64,000 bases of DNA from Flectonema sp. DT1601 (taxonomy: Eukaryota > Euglenozoa > Diplonemea > Diplonemida > Diplonemidae). The DNA lies in assembly GCA_964019425.1 (NCBI GenBank), contig OZ025813.1:372001-436000 (forward strand), read 5' to 3'. Both the position numbers and the translations under genes were made by a program. Shown in pieces: positions 36,950 through 48,604 of this stretch (position 1 is the first letter of the stretch; every line of letters starts with the position of its first letter). Under the pieces are notes generated by a model. The model ran no database searches. It was given only the letters and a program-made list of their open reading frames with translations, and was not told the origin of the DNA.

Positions 36950-38182
36950 ATATATATATTTTTTTTTTTTTTTACGAATAATCTGAGATCGGAAAAAGGT
37001 AACCAGCTGCTATATACGTTACGCTATTGCTATTTTTGTTTGTAGTCATTTAGTTGTTTTGTTGTCTGTAGATGTGATTATTTGTTTTTCAATTCTTTTT
37101 TTTAATCGGACATCAATCGATTATAAGTTTCAAATAAAAAAATAAAAAGATTTCGATGAAAAATGTGTTGAAATCGATTGTTTCTACCACTACAATCAAT
37201 GAGAGAGAGAAAAAAAGGAAGAAAAAAAATACTCTTCTCGAAGGGCACACATGCGCACCCGCAAGAAAAGCACCCCAAAAAACGAAGCACGCGCGGATAC
37301 TGTGGTTTCTTCTTTATTTGGGCACCAATAAAAAAAAAATCTCCTCTTTTTTTTTTCTTTTTTTTTAAAAGTTTTTTTTTAAAAAAAAATTCTATAAAAA
37401 TGAAGAATCGAAGTGAAAGTGCCCAGGGAAAATAACCCAATCATACAATCGGTATCACGAAAAGATGGAAATGAAAGGATAAAAAAAAAATAAATAAATA
37501 AATATTAAAAAAAAAAAAAATCAAAGAAAAAAAACTGTTGACATAAAGATGTAACGGTGAACGCGCACACGTCATCTTTAAATTAAACGCTTTTTATAAA
37601 TAATAATCTTGTTCCATTAAATAATTTTGATAGATACAGAGATAGAAAAGGAAATCCGATACATTACATACTGTGCATCGCTGATACAGCAAACTAAAGA
37701 GCATCGGGTTAACTCCCTAGAGCTACGAGGCAACAGCAACGTAATTAGACCCCCAAATCTTATTAGGATTGTTTTATTATAGCTTCGGCTGACGATATTT
37801 TGGAAGCAAAAGTATGTTTCAAGACACAATAAATATGACTCTAAAAGGAGAGGACCACACAAATGCGTTAGTAAAAGTCAGGAAGATATATTACAATTCA
37901 GTAAACAACGTAAAGAACAAGATTCTCATAGAAGCTTTTTCAACAAAAAAAACATACCAAAATACTAATTATCATAAGTTTATAATGCTTGAGATATTGA
38001 GATATGGTGAGAGCGGCGGAAAAAAAAAAAAAAAAAAAAAGATGGAGAGAGGGCAAAAACATACAGAAATGCTACAGTCTAAAATAGCCAGGTTTGCTAA
38101 CCAAATTTATTACATTTGGCGATTAGTATAAGTAGGATAAAATAACGGTTTTTTTTTTCAGATCAGGATTCGAACTTGCGGC
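36950..38182. other. Intergenic, A/T tracts, with a tRNA-like motif near 38160
   Basis: About 1.2 kb without a supported gene. It contains several A and T tracts and, at 38166-38175 on the minus strand, GTTCGAATCC directly downstream of the EXPERA-like gene stop codon, followed by TGATCTG and an A run. Confidence 0.5.
38160..38182 (-). other. tRNA-like B-box motif followed by A run
   Basis: GTTCGAATCC sits right after the stop codon of the neighbouring gene on the same strand, and an A run follows. It resembles a tRNA 3' half or a SINE fragment. No A box is recognisable, because the gene itself occupies that position. Confidence 0.25.
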
Positions 38183-38662
38183 TTAATTACACTTCCCGGC
38201 CGCGTCCATTCGTCTGCAAACTGTTCTAAAGATGCTCACCATAACTGCAAGTGGTACAAAAACCCAAATCAACCCAAGGGAGAGCAACACGAACATTTCG
38301 TAAGGCGGATTGTGGGTAGTGTGTCCACCAAGGATGCCGTCAACAAGGTACAAAACAGTTTTTTCAAAAGTCATGACGGAAGCACCAAAAGCATACAGCA
38401 ATGCATGGGATGGGTTTCCAGTCACTAATGCCATGACGTTCCAAAAGCATTCAAACAAATTCAAGTAAGACTGAGAAATTACGAAAGTGTAGTCCATGTC
38501 AGCATAGGCCTTATCCATCTTTGAGTACCATGTTCTGTATCCCTCATAGATGGACCACTCATACAATGACGCTGGTCTGTTAAGTATAAAGACTGCATCG
38601 TAAATACATAACACAGTAGTGACGACAAGCCATACTCTAATCCATCCAGCTAGACCAGACAT
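38183..38662 (-). CDS. EXPERA/EBP-like four-helix membrane protein
   Basis: Encodes 159 residues with about four hydrophobic segments (roughly 8-26, 66-85, 88-110 and 122-146). The pattern VLCIYDAVFILNRPASLY near the first helix, then a Tyr-rich loop with an acidic residue, then SQSYLNLFE resembles the emopamil-binding-protein-like family common in fungi and protists. That fold includes sterol delta8-delta7 isomerases and TMEM97, but most short relatives have no known substrate. It is expected in the endoplasmic reticulum membrane. I do not claim isomerase activity. Confidence 0.7.
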   Translation of the reverse strand: MSGLAGWIRVWLVVTTVLCIYDAVFILNRPASLYEWSIYEGYRTWYSKMDKAYADMDYTFVISQSYLNLFECFWNVMALVTGNPSHALLYAFGASVMTFEKTVLYLVDGILGGHTTHNPPYEMFVLLSLGLIWVFVPLAVMVSIFRTVCRRMDAAGKCN

Positions 38663-39232
38663 GATTAGTTTTTTGATGTGGTTTTGATAAAAAGGTGTTA
38701 CTGTGTGGTGGGTTTTAATATAATATAAATCATCACAAACAAACTCAAAGCTTATCAGAGAATCACTACCATCATCCTCGTAGGGTCAGTACCATCATGT
38801 GATATGTGCTCATGTAGCTGAAATAAATATTTTTATTTTAACAAAAAAAAGAAAAAAAAAACCCAAACATAAAACTTCTCCACCAAAGGTATCAGCAGGC
38901 AGATAGAAAGCAGAGTGAACCTTAATATAGGCAGACAGAATGAAGTAAGTAATTGCGTTTGAAAACAAAATAGTAGAGTACAAAAAAGCGCACTGAAAGG
39001 ATAGACCCATTGAACAATAAGAATAGGAAGAATTGATCGTGTGTAATAAGGAAATACGTTTTAAAAGGAAGCATATTTAAATTAATAAATATCTGATCGA
39101 ATAGTGGCAGCGTAACTAACCTATTCCTTTATTACTGGTTGCGCACAAACAAAACAAACGCGTGAGTAAGAAAGTAAAAAGTGAAGTCTGTCAACTTTTT
39201 TTTTTTTTTCCCCACAGGTGTCCCAAAACAAT
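38663..39232. other. Intergenic
   Basis: About 570 bp. A CCCACCACACAG acceptor-like site lies about 40 nt before the EXPERA-like gene start. Nothing else is recognised. Confidence 0.5.
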
Positions 39233-40579
39233 CTATTGAATGCCACACCTCCTACTATAACGTGGAATCACACTTGCAGTTTCCAAATGCCCTCTTTCCA
39301 GTGCTGTGGAGTGTGGTGTTTTTCCTCTCACATTCGTCACCTTGGGATTGGCTCCAGCTTTTAGCAAGACGAGTACAACCGCAGTATATCCCCTGAAACA
39401 AGCACAGTGCAGGGCTGTCTGCAATGAGTTGTTTCGAGCTGACATATTTGCCCCACAAGTTATTAATAAAGAGACGATATGTATATTGTCTCTTGATGAC
39501 GCATATAGTAAAGGAGTAAATCCTCCCTTATCAGGGAGGTTAATGTCGGCTCCGCATTTTAGTAGTAATTCGCAAGCTTTGAGATTACGACTGCTAGCAA
39601 TATGTAAAGCAGTTTGTCTTTCACTGTTAATAGCATTGACGTGAGCACCGCTTCTTAGTAGTAGTTCCGCACCGGGAAGGAAATCATCTCTGATTGCAAT
39701 AAATAGAGCTGTTTCACTCTTTGGATCTAGCCTACTATCAATGTCAGCTTTATGAAGTATTAAGGCTTCAGCTATTTGAATATTTTTATTTTTTATAGAA
39801 GTCGCTAGTACAGTTTTATTTGCAGGTGATTTAGGTGATACACCCGCTTCTAACAGCAACAATACTATTTCAATATTATTCTTACAGGTTGCGGCGTATA
39901 ATGGAGTGAGCCACTTAGAATCCATTGCGTCTACGTCAGATCCGTACTCTATTAACATTTTTGTTATTTTGATATCACCAAACCAAGCAGCAATAAATAA
40001 AGCAGTCTCACTGTCTGAATTTCTAGCAAACAAGTTTGAACCTCTTTTTATCAACAGCTCTGATATATCAGTAAATCCTTGAGTTATACTTTGCATTAAA
40101 GGTGTTAGCATTAGGGTTCGGTGACCAGATCTATTTAAGTCAATTCCATCAAAGTTAACTAACTCTTCAACAGCATTATAATTGTTGTTTGACACAGCAG
40201 TCCATAGTGGAGGTCTGGATCCACTCAAGGGACTATTGATATCTAAACCTGCATAAAAATAATCCATTATCAGCGGATCGTTGTTTAGTAAGGAGTGATA
40301 TGCTTCTTCTTTCGAAGGTTTTCTTCCAACTCTTTGAATTGCTTTGTACCTACTAGTGAATTCACTTATAACTTCACAACCTTCAGTGATTCCGTGCGAC
40401 ACAATTGGAGTGTCTTCGCACATTAAATTTCCTTCGAATGTTAAATACAGGTCATTTTGGTTGATCGAGCATTCTCCAGTCGCCTCTGCAGCAACATCCT
40501 TAACAAGAGTATCACAGTAAATATCAACAGCAACTACTGACTCATCCGGTAGTAAAACATTAATAGAGAAACTCTGCAT
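39233..40579 (-). CDS. Ankyrin-repeat protein with N-terminal ubiquitin-like domain
   Basis: Encodes 448 residues. Residues 1-73 look like a ubiquitin fold: an initial hydrophobic strand (FSINVLLPD), a central YLTFEGNLMCEDTPIVSHGI that matches the ubiquitin 'L.f.Gk.L.D..tl...gI' pattern, and a closing strand. There is no terminal Gly-Gly, so it is an integral domain rather than a modifier. From about residue 100 to 440 there are about ten ankyrin repeats (for example ERQTALHIASSRNLKACELL), a surface for protein binding. It is probably an adaptor, possibly linked to proteasome or ubiquitin pathways; that link is inference. Unlike its neighbours it has no good acceptor-like site before the ATG. 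Confidence 0.85.
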   Translation of the reverse strand: MQSFSINVLLPDESVVAVDIYCDTLVKDVAAEATGECSINQNDLYLTFEGNLMCEDTPIVSHGITEGCEVISEFTSRYKAIQRVGRKPSKEEAYHSLLNNDPLIMDYFYAGLDINSPLSGSRPPLWTAVSNNNYNAVEELVNFDGIDLNRSGHRTLMLTPLMQSITQGFTDISELLIKRGSNLFARNSDSETALFIAAWFGDIKITKMLIEYGSDVDAMDSKWLTPLYAATCKNNIEIVLLLLEAGVSPKSPANKTVLATSIKNKNIQIAEALILHKADIDSRLDPKSETALFIAIRDDFLPGAELLLRSGAHVNAINSERQTALHIASSRNLKACELLLKCGADINLPDKGGFTPLLYASSRDNIHIVSLLITCGANMSARNNSLQTALHCACFRGYTAVVLVLLKAGANPKVTNVRGKTPHSTALERGHLETASVIPRYSRRCGIQ

Positions 40580-41646
40580 ATTTTAATCTTTTTTTCTCAG
40601 TTTCCTTTCGATGTTTCAACCATCATTTATATCCTTATGAGTGAGAAATAGATGGACTAAAAATTTTGGTGTAAACTTTAATTTATTTTATCAAAAAGTC
40701 AGAGGGAAGATTTAGCTTCCAATGAGGCTCACGATTACCAATCATTCGGCCCAACTATGAGTATCTCACAGGCGAGAAGAGACGTAAATTGACATAATGA
40801 ACTGTACTCGCAAAAAGGAGGAGATTGACGTTGGCATGCGCGGAAAAGGTGAGGATGTCACCGCCCTTCGTTATTATTTCTGTTTAAAAAAAAAGTTTCT
40901 TTTTTTTTTTTTCGAAATAGTTTTAGTAAAAGGTACACTCACACGAACGAGTTTTCAACTAGCATTTCGCTGCGCTACAGAAATACATTTGCCACAATTC
41001 AAAATAGGGATTGGTGTTTCTTATGTATCCCAAACAGACTCCCTTAGGTAAATTGAGGCATTTGCGTCAGAGAGTCCGGGCCGCACAGTTTTTTATGGCT
41101 GTTTAGGTAAAAGAAGAGGTGTATTTTTCCCCTCTTTTTTTTTTTTTTTTTGAGTGAAGGTGGGAGGTTTTTTAATATTTTATCGCGAGGCTGCCAAAAA
41201 GAGCTCAACGACTAGTAAGGAGACAAGAATTTCAAAAAAAAAAAAAAAAAAAAAAAACTAACTAACTAACTACCTAACCAACCAACCGCACACGTAAAAG
41301 CACCAATGATACTGTCGTCGAAAGTAGTAGTTTCGTTTATTTATCTCGGTATTTTGTTTCTTCTTACAGGAGCTTTCCCTCTATTACTTCTTATTCACCT
41401 CTCTATCGGAGCAACTGAAGAACTTGAAAGCAGGAGAGCGATAAAAAAGATAACAAAGAAAGATGGTAGATACGCACGAAAAGCGCAGTTTGCTTACACG
41501 AAAAAAATGCCCACGTTGTTTAAAAGATAAAATCACAGGCAAGCAATGGGAGTGTCTGACGCTAATAAAATAAAGGAAAGAGAGAGAGAGAGAGAGCGTG
41601 GTTTATTGCGTGTGCTGATGATAGGTTCGAGTTGATATTCTTTAGT
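40580..41646. other. Intergenic gap with a possible small plus-strand gene
   Basis: About 1 kb. It contains A/T tracts, a degenerate (CTAA)n/(CCAA)n microsatellite at 41262-41288 and a GA microsatellite at 41580-41596. The only coding candidate is 41306-41530. Confidence 0.5.
41306..41530 (+). CDS. Possible small single-pass membrane protein
   Basis: Encodes 74 residues: one strongly hydrophobic segment (about residues 7-35) followed by a basic tail (RRAIKKITKKDGRYARK). An AATAAA-like signal lies shortly downstream. I recognise no family. It would be the only host gene on the plus strand, and an internal TTTCTTCTTACAG could instead be a splice acceptor, so this may be spurious. Confidence 0.28.
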   Translation: MILSSKVVVSFIYLGILFLLTGAFPLLLLIHLSIGATEELESRRAIKKITKKDGRYARKAQFAYTKKMPTLFKR

Positions 41647-42880
41647 TTACGAGTTATCTGGTTTCCCTCCCATCTCCTTCCAGTATGTCTCTATTTCAAT
41701 GCCTTCCCAATGAAGGTCACCACGTGGAGCAAATATTTGTTCACGAACATGGTTCAGGCATGCCTTTTCATGATCAGTCAGTTCCGTGTATACTGCGCTC
41801 ATGTTCTGTTTACATCTGTCAATGCTGGTGGTTGATACCTGTTTTTTTTTATATTAATATATCTCTACTCTATATAACAGACAAAAGGAATGAAAAATAA
41901 AAAAAGAAACACTATCTCAAAAAAAAACACACCAGTGTAGTAGGTATTTCATTATGGGACAAGACAAAATGAATAGCCAACTTACTGATATCAACATTAT
42001 TGTCTTTGCAGTAGGCAATGGCTTCCTTGCAAGCAGTCTTTACAACATCAGTGGCAGGATGCCATGATGGAGGATCTCTGTTCATCAGTAGACCCATAGA
42101 GATTGGTGATGCATTTATTATACCAACATTCAGTTCCTTACAAGTATTCCAATATTTTGATTTAATTAATGAAATGTCATTTAAAGTATACCTACAGTAT
42201 GTCAGTGATGTTTGAATTGGTGTTCCTAAAGCATGGCATTTACGAATAATTTGTTCTTGTGTTTCAATTGGGTATCCCGTCATGCCAACATTTCTTATTA
42301 ATCCTTCTTGTTTTGCTTTGTAAAGAGCTGGAATGGTTTTATTGACAATGATGTCAAGCGATGGAGAGAATTCTGGATCGTGGACCTGCATAACATCGAT
42401 GTAGTCAAGTTGAAGTCTTTTTAGTGAGTCCTTAACACTTTGATAAGTTTTGTCGTAGCTGAAATCAAACATTTTGGATAATTCCTTGTCATACCTACCA
42501 ATCTTAGATAAGACGTAGTATGCTTTTCTTGGAACATCTTGAAGTGCCCATCCAATCAGTCTTTCACTCTTACCTTGACCATACCAGTGGGATGTATCTA
42601 TGATATTTCCTCCAGATTTTAGATATGTGAGAAGGACGTCTTTTGCTGCTTTTTTGTCGCTTTCTGGGTCGTCTAACCACCAAATGCTGTTGCATTCTTC
42701 TTTTCCACCTCCCACTAATCCGGTTCCCTCTCCTGACGTGTGCATACCTCCTAATCCACTTCCACCAAATGCGAGTATGGATACCATTCCGACATTCGTT
42801 AGTTTTCTGTATTTCATTTTTTTGACTTCCTCCTCATTATGGAATCCTTCTACGAAAGTTTCTGGTTTTTCCCAGGTCAT
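41647..42880 (-). CDS. Aldo-keto reductase, L-galactose/D-arabinose dehydrogenase-like (one intron)
   Basis: Spliced product of 379 residues: exon 1 is 42880-41933 (316 codons) and exon 2 is 41838-41647 (63 codons plus stop), phase 0. These NAD(P)-dependent enzymes oxidise or reduce sugars and aldehydes in the cytosol; L-galactose dehydrogenase acts in ascorbate synthesis. The catalytic tetrad is visible as Asp95 and Tyr100 (IIDTSHWYG), Lys126 (LSKIG) and His167 (MQVHDPEF). The HDPEF signature and exon 2 end favour the L-galactose/D-arabinose dehydrogenase-like group, but substrate is not proven. Without splicing the protein would stop just after NEIPTTL, missing the C-terminal helix. An insert of about 25 residues near 45-70 (Gly-rich) sits near the nucleotide site and is unusual. 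Confidence 0.88.
41839..41932 (-). other. 94 bp intron in the aldo-keto reductase gene
   Basis: GTGTGT donor after ACACTG; acceptor AAAAACAG. Removing it joins NEIPTTL to a 63-residue coding exon that completes the fold. Confidence 0.75.
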
Positions 42881-43328
42881 GTTTTGTTTTTTTTAAAAAC
42901 GAAAATTACTGTATGTGTAGGGAAAACTTTATTTTATTATTTTCAAAAAAAAAAAAAATTTAATGGTCCATCGGGAAATATCATTTAAGGACCTGCTGAA
43001 TGAGAAACTGTTTTTTTTTTTTTTTTTTTTTGTTTCGATGGTTTCATGCTGATTTATGTTACGATCATCAAAAACTAACATGTATGACAATCAGCTACCA
43101 ATCACACGGGTACAGAGAATGGGGATCTACGGCTTGTTAAGTGAATTTTCAAGACAGCATCTACATCTGTGTATTCAGAAATGAGTTTATTATTTTTTTT
43201 TTAGATCTCCCCCCGCACACGTGAAGATGGGGATGAAGAAACTAAGAAAAAAAGCAACTCCACCAAAATGCAACGGCACTACATTTACGTGCAATCGAAG
43301 ATTATTACGAGTGAAATACTGTACCATA

Positions 43329-43360
<32 letters not shown>

Positions 43361-43641
43361 GGAAGGGAAAAAATAATAATCCAAAGCAGGATAATTTAAA
43401 TTTTCCGAACGTAACACTAATTTCGATAAATTACAGTAAGGTTACAAGGGGAAGTGGGATTTTGAAGCGACTTGAAAAACTGGGGATGGGATTTAAAAAA
43501 AAGAAGAAAAAAAAAGAACTGCTAAAAAAAACACAACAACAAGCATCTCTAAGGGATCACATAAAGAAAACTAATCAAACGTCAGAAAGCGCTGGCTCAG
43601 ACGTCACTAAGAACAATAAACCCGGAAATAGAATTTCCGAT
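42881..43641. other. Intergenic, homopolymer tracts
   Basis: T tract at about 43013-43031 and adjoining T and A tracts at about 43329-43361. A CCCTACACATACAG acceptor-like site lies 28 nt before the aldo-keto reductase ATG. No gene is supported. Confidence 0.5.
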
Positions 43642-43921
43642 CTACACAGAGCCAACCGACTCTTCAGGTTCACAATCGCGAGTAGGTCGCCTAGGAGTAC
43701 TAATTTGTTTCCGCTCTATGACTCGGATGATGCTTGTTACAGCACTCTGTTTTAGTTGAGGTTTGTTGCCAGCACTTAATGTGAGAATATATAAAAGTGG
43801 TTTCCCTTGATTGCTGTTGTTAGTAATCTTAGTAAGAGATGATTCCATATTTTGAGGAATTAAAAATTAAAACGAACCTCACAAGGCTTATGATACCTTA
43901 ACAAGACCAGGTAGTTCATTA

Positions 43922-43972
<51 letters not shown>

Positions 43973-46900
43973 GGGGATGACGAAGATGACAACGGCGATG
44001 CAGATGGTGGAGAATTCGGAGAAGCAGGTGCTGATGGGAATCTGTAGTTGTCAACAACTTCAACTTCAGATTCTTCGTCTTCCTCCCGTACTTCATCTCC
44101 TCGAGGTGAGTTCGTTTTAGAACCATCGCTACTGCAGCTGCTATCTCGTTCTATTCTTCCTCTGTAGTAGTTTTATTATGTTTGTATTAAACACAACTCT
44201 TCACATAAAACTAATTACAAACTTATCAAAAACCTTTCAAAGATAATAAATAAAACAATCAAACACTACCCAAAGTAACATCATACCGTAATGATTGTGG
44301 AGACAGTATAGGTGACAATGACTCGGAAGGATCTCCAGCAGAGTGTGCATCCAGAGACTCAATTAGAGAGTTCCGTCGCTGCTCACGAGTCTCCATATTA
44401 TGTTGAGGAGAGGTTAATATGATAGCAGGGTTTAAGGGAGATGCATGAGGAACTGACCCGAACGAATTATTTGAATTTCCCAACTGCTGTGACATCGGTG
44501 ACCGAGAACCAGTCGGTAAAGTAGGAGATAAGAAGTCGTCTTCTTGTAGTTTCGCAAAATCAAATATAGATTCTTGATTACCTGCTGTGAAACTGAGATT
44601 GAGCGGCGAATTTGGTTCCGCATCTCCTTCTGCTTGCGGACTTCCCATTGGAGAGAGAGATGGTGACGGTGCTGGTGTACAAAGTTTGGGATCAACCATT
44701 CTTTTGTATAACTTTACTAAATTAGAAAGAGGGAGGTCCATTATAGACTGTAACCCTTCCTTGTCTATAAGCATAGTTATATGATCATACGCTATCACAA
44801 GAATTTTAGTTGATTGAAGAGCACGTTTCTTATCAACTGGTGACATCCTTTTAGCCACGAACCCTGGCCAAGCAGCTCTGTAACGAGTGTTGGCTGTTCT
44901 GGAAACAACTCCTTTGATTTCATAGTAGGCTTCCTTACAGACTTGAACCGCGTCTTTTGCTTCAAGTATAGCAGTTGTTTTTGTTATGAGAGAAATGTCT
45001 GTCGAAAAGTCGATTACATGCGATAGTTTTAAATTTTCAATTACCTCATCAAGTGAGCCTGGCTTTACTTTATGCACTATTCTCCATCTCTCGGCTAGTG
45101 ATGATTCTGCTTCGTGACGCATGCGGAGAATCTTTGTTTTCCTCCTCGCATCGTCACGTTTCTTCAAAAGCATAAAGCGGAGAGCATGGATTCTATTTAA
45201 TTTTGCATTTTGAAATAATCTGCTTGAGATCAACGTTTCCTCCATTGATAAGTGAGTTCTGGCTGCTCCTTCAACTGCCTGAAGTTGTTTCGTCGTATCT
45301 AAGCAGTAACGTTTTTGAGCTGCCATGCGAGCATCTTCTCTGATGTCGTGAATAAACTCAGTCATTGCTCCACCTTCCTTAACAAGAGTTCCCTTAAAGA
45401 GAAGTCGTATTTCGATGTATTCGGGAGTAACAATGGGTTCCTCAGATACTACAAAAGTTGAGAACGGAGGCAACAAAACTTCTGCCTCATCAGGGAACTG
45501 ACTGACTTTATGAAGTGGAAGTCCTTCATTACAACCTTTCACAACAAATAATATGCTAAACCTAGGATCTGTTTTCTTTAAGAAATCAGCTGATGCCTGT
45601 TTGTCTTCTGATGTCGATGATGGTGCTAACCAAGCATAAGACCAACCACGTTGTAATTTCATATGCGCATCAATAACTGACTGTGGTAAATTATGAATGC
45701 CTCTATATAGAAATGTGTAAGGGTCTCTAAGTGGTGAAGAAGGTTCATTCTCCTCGTTATTTAACATCTCTATAGGCGTACTTAAAGCCATTAATAATGA
45801 GGATAGTTTTGCCCATTTTGTTAATTCTTGTGATGTTCTCAATGCCTTATTCATTTCATGATATATAGATGGGTTTCTGTCACCCGTGTCAGTGGAAATG
45901 CTGTGTCCGGTTTTAGTTGCCGTAACGGTGGGTTTAGATATACTTGCATGAACCTTTTTATAAGAATCCCACTGTAACATTAACATCTCAGCTAAGTGTC
46001 CACCAGGGGGAACGCTATTAATCGGTGGGGGTACATCACCAAATCCCAAGTGACGGTCTACATCAGGACCTTCCAACGTGTAAAGTCTCATCGCTAACAA
46101 TTCAACGGGACCAACATTTTGACCTCTGAAATCTGGAGCATATTTATCACTCAGATCTTTACATAGTTGCCATATGCAGGCTTCCTTATTAACACCCGGA
46201 GGTGCTGCTAAATTCTCTGCAAGCTCATCAAGTATGTCACCTTTCTTCATGTGCCAGGTTTCTCTCAGTTTTTCAGAAACCAGTCTCATGCCTGTGTACT
46301 CATCTGATTCACCACAATAAAATACCATTCCTTCCTTCATCCATTTTTCAATATTCATACCCAGAGCTGTTGTTATAGCACATGCTGGCCATGATGCTGT
46401 GAAGGATATAGTACTGGCTAATTCTTCTTCTTCCCTTACTAGTTCGTTAAAGTATCTGGCTGCTGCTTTCTTTTGTTGGTGAATATCCTGCATGGTCTTC
46501 CACGCAACGTACATTTTCAACTTTCGGAAGTAGGCAAAGAGAAGACCAACGTCTCCCATGGATGTGGCGATGTCACGGATTTCTCGTCGTTTTTGTTTTT
46601 TTGTCAGCCAGCGTCTCCACATCCAAAAGTAAACAGATCGGATAGAGTGAACAGATCCAACTACACCAATAAGTAAATGACCAACAGTCTTTCTTTGATT
46701 AGAACGCTTGCTTGAGAATCCCTTCCATTTGTGATAACAGTTTCTTATGGCCGCATAAACGTTACACTTTAGAAGTGTCACAGCAGCTCTTCCTTTCGGA
46801 ATTCTTGCACGAGCGCGTTCGCTGAGCTGGACCATTCTTTCGTAGTATCTAACGATGATTGCTCGTTCAATTTGTTTAGGCATAAAGCCTAGTAGAACCT

Positions 46901-48260
46901 TCATTGGTTGTGAAGGAACACGTTTTTCTCTAAATAACTTCCAAGTCTTCAGGTATCTATGTAGAATCTCATTGCGCTGTCCAGAAAATATATTTCGGAC
47001 GACATTCAAAGTAGCCTTCCTGGAACGGCAGGCGAGTACAAATTCTTTCATTCGATTCCAACAAACACGACGAGTGTGAGCAGCAAAAAATAAGTCATTA
47101 ACGCTTGCCTCAACTAGACGCATTGCTAGGCGATGTGATCGATATGCTTTTATTCTTCGATACCATTCTCTTAATTTATACTTTTCATGTCTTTCGGTCA
47201 CGAGTAAGAGAGATTCTGCCATCCAATGTTGCAATTTTGGAAACGCAGCCGCTACAGTATGTCTTGAATGAATTTCTGCAGACGTCATTTCCGACTGTGC
47301 TTTTATTAACTTATGAGGTAGACTCCACAAGTCTGGGTAGTCACAAGCAATATACCTATTGAACTGACTGTGCCTTAGTGATCCAACGTAAGTACCCGTC
47401 CATGTGGGTACACAACTGAAGCTTTTTATGAAATTAGATAATACTGTAACCGCAGGTCGTGAGGGAGAGTATATCGACCAAACGGCTACACAACCGGACT
47501 CATCGACTGAAGAAACGGTTCCCTTTTGAGTTCCGAATATGCTGAGAGATATAACAGTAGATGTGTGACATGATATCGTGTGTGTTTTGTGTGCGATTCT
47601 ACCACTCCCATCAGCTGGAAATGGATCCCACAAAAAAACATCTGAAGCAGAAGTTGTAATGACGTAGCCCTCACAACATATAATACACTCAACACACCTG
47701 TCATGAGCCTGCCATGTTCCACGTAAGTAAGTTGGAAGTGTGACTCTCTCTGGAAGTCCAAGTTTGGGTGTTTCAACTATACTGACAGTCCCTACTTGAT
47801 TTCCAATAAATACGAAACGACCTCCTGACGACACACACATCGGTGTGCCATTTGGAATCTGTTTTTGTGATATAATATCTAAGTTAGAATTCCATATACT
47901 AATATGTCCTTTGTGTGTTATAGTTGCGACGTGGATATTGCTGACTGATGTTATTAATTTGCAATCGACAGAGGAGTCAATTTTTTTAATTAGAGTGAAC
48001 CGCCAGGCATCGTAGAGTAGGAGACTCCCCCGAGAGAGCAACACCCAAACGTGGTCTTCAGTTGAAAAGATGTTTTCTACAGAAAGGAATTCAGATCCAA
48101 CCACCATCAGTAATTGAAGAGAGTGTGAACTTCTGATTGTTAGTTTTCCTCCTCGCTCAGCACACCACAGCACTTGACCTCTCTGTGAGGTGCAAAATTG
48201 CCCGACATACGGAGCTTCCAACCCAGTAGTTCCATCATTCTTACGGAGGATCAAGGACAT
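43642..48260 (-). CDS. WD40 - helical repeat - mono-ADP-ribosyltransferase fusion protein
   Basis: Proposed spliced product is about 1474 residues: exon 1 is 48260-44287, exon 2 is 44161-43897 and exon 3 (less certain) is 43827-43642. Residues 1 to about 320 form a WD40-type beta-propeller (for example HDRCVECIICCEGYVITTS). Residues about 330-640 are Trp/Arg-rich helical repeats resembling Sfi1 or IQ centrin/calmodulin-binding arrays. Residues about 640-960 are an arginine-type mono-ADP-ribosyltransferase domain with the R-S-E signature: YRG (about 848), SSTS (about 880) and DEAEVLLPP (ExE, about 924). These enzymes transfer ADP-ribose from NAD to arginine. A helical segment and a Ser/Pro-rich tail ending in a long Glu run follow. 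The catalytic triad is intact, so activity is plausible. Confidence 0.82.
43828..43896 (-). other. Possible 69 bp intron, last intron of the ADP-ribosyltransferase gene
   Basis: AAG then GTATCA at the donor, TTACTAAG at the acceptor. It joins exon 2 in frame to a coding-looking 61-residue end. If not spliced, the protein ends three codons later at 43888-43890 and 43642-43848 may be a separate small gene. Confidence 0.45.
43924..43975 (-). repeat. (GAA)n repeat encoding a poly-Glu run
   Basis: About 17 consecutive Glu codons, nearly all GAA, in exon 2 of the ADP-ribosyltransferase fusion gene. Likely length-variable. Confidence 0.85.
44162..44286 (-). other. 125 bp intron in the ADP-ribosyltransferase gene
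   Basis: GTATGA donor within an Arg codon, acceptor ACTACTACAG. Splicing rescues a clearly coding acidic exon in the correct phase. Confidence 0.7.
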
Positions 48261-48604
48261 TCTTGTCTCGCTACCGACAGTTGTTCAGTACAGGCATTTA
48301 ATAAGTGATAATTAGTTCCTGTGTATAAAAACGTAATTAAAACTATAAAACGATTAACATGACAGTATTCTAACCTCATTTAATGAACTGTTGTGAGAAG
48401 ATGTAGGAAGTCACAATAATGATACGGCTATAGAATTCTCAGGCAAGCATTTGTACTAATCCCAATGAAATAAATACTTAAAATACTTAAAAAGTTATAA
48501 TAAACACTTATGAATACACTTCGCTAGTTTTGCTGTTATAATGGACCGCTCTCATCAGTTGGATATTTTAAGTTATTATTATTTTGGTTGGTAGTCAGTC
48601 ACTC
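48261..48604. other. Intergenic
   Basis: A TTTTTATACACAG acceptor-like site lies about 60 nt before the ADP-ribosyltransferase ATG. Otherwise nothing recognised. Confidence 0.45.

Noticed and set aside
39233-40579. A polyubiquitin or ubiquitin-fusion precursor at the N-terminus of the ankyrin protein
   Set aside because: The fold pattern is ubiquitin-like but there is no Gly-Gly processing site, so it is an integral domain.
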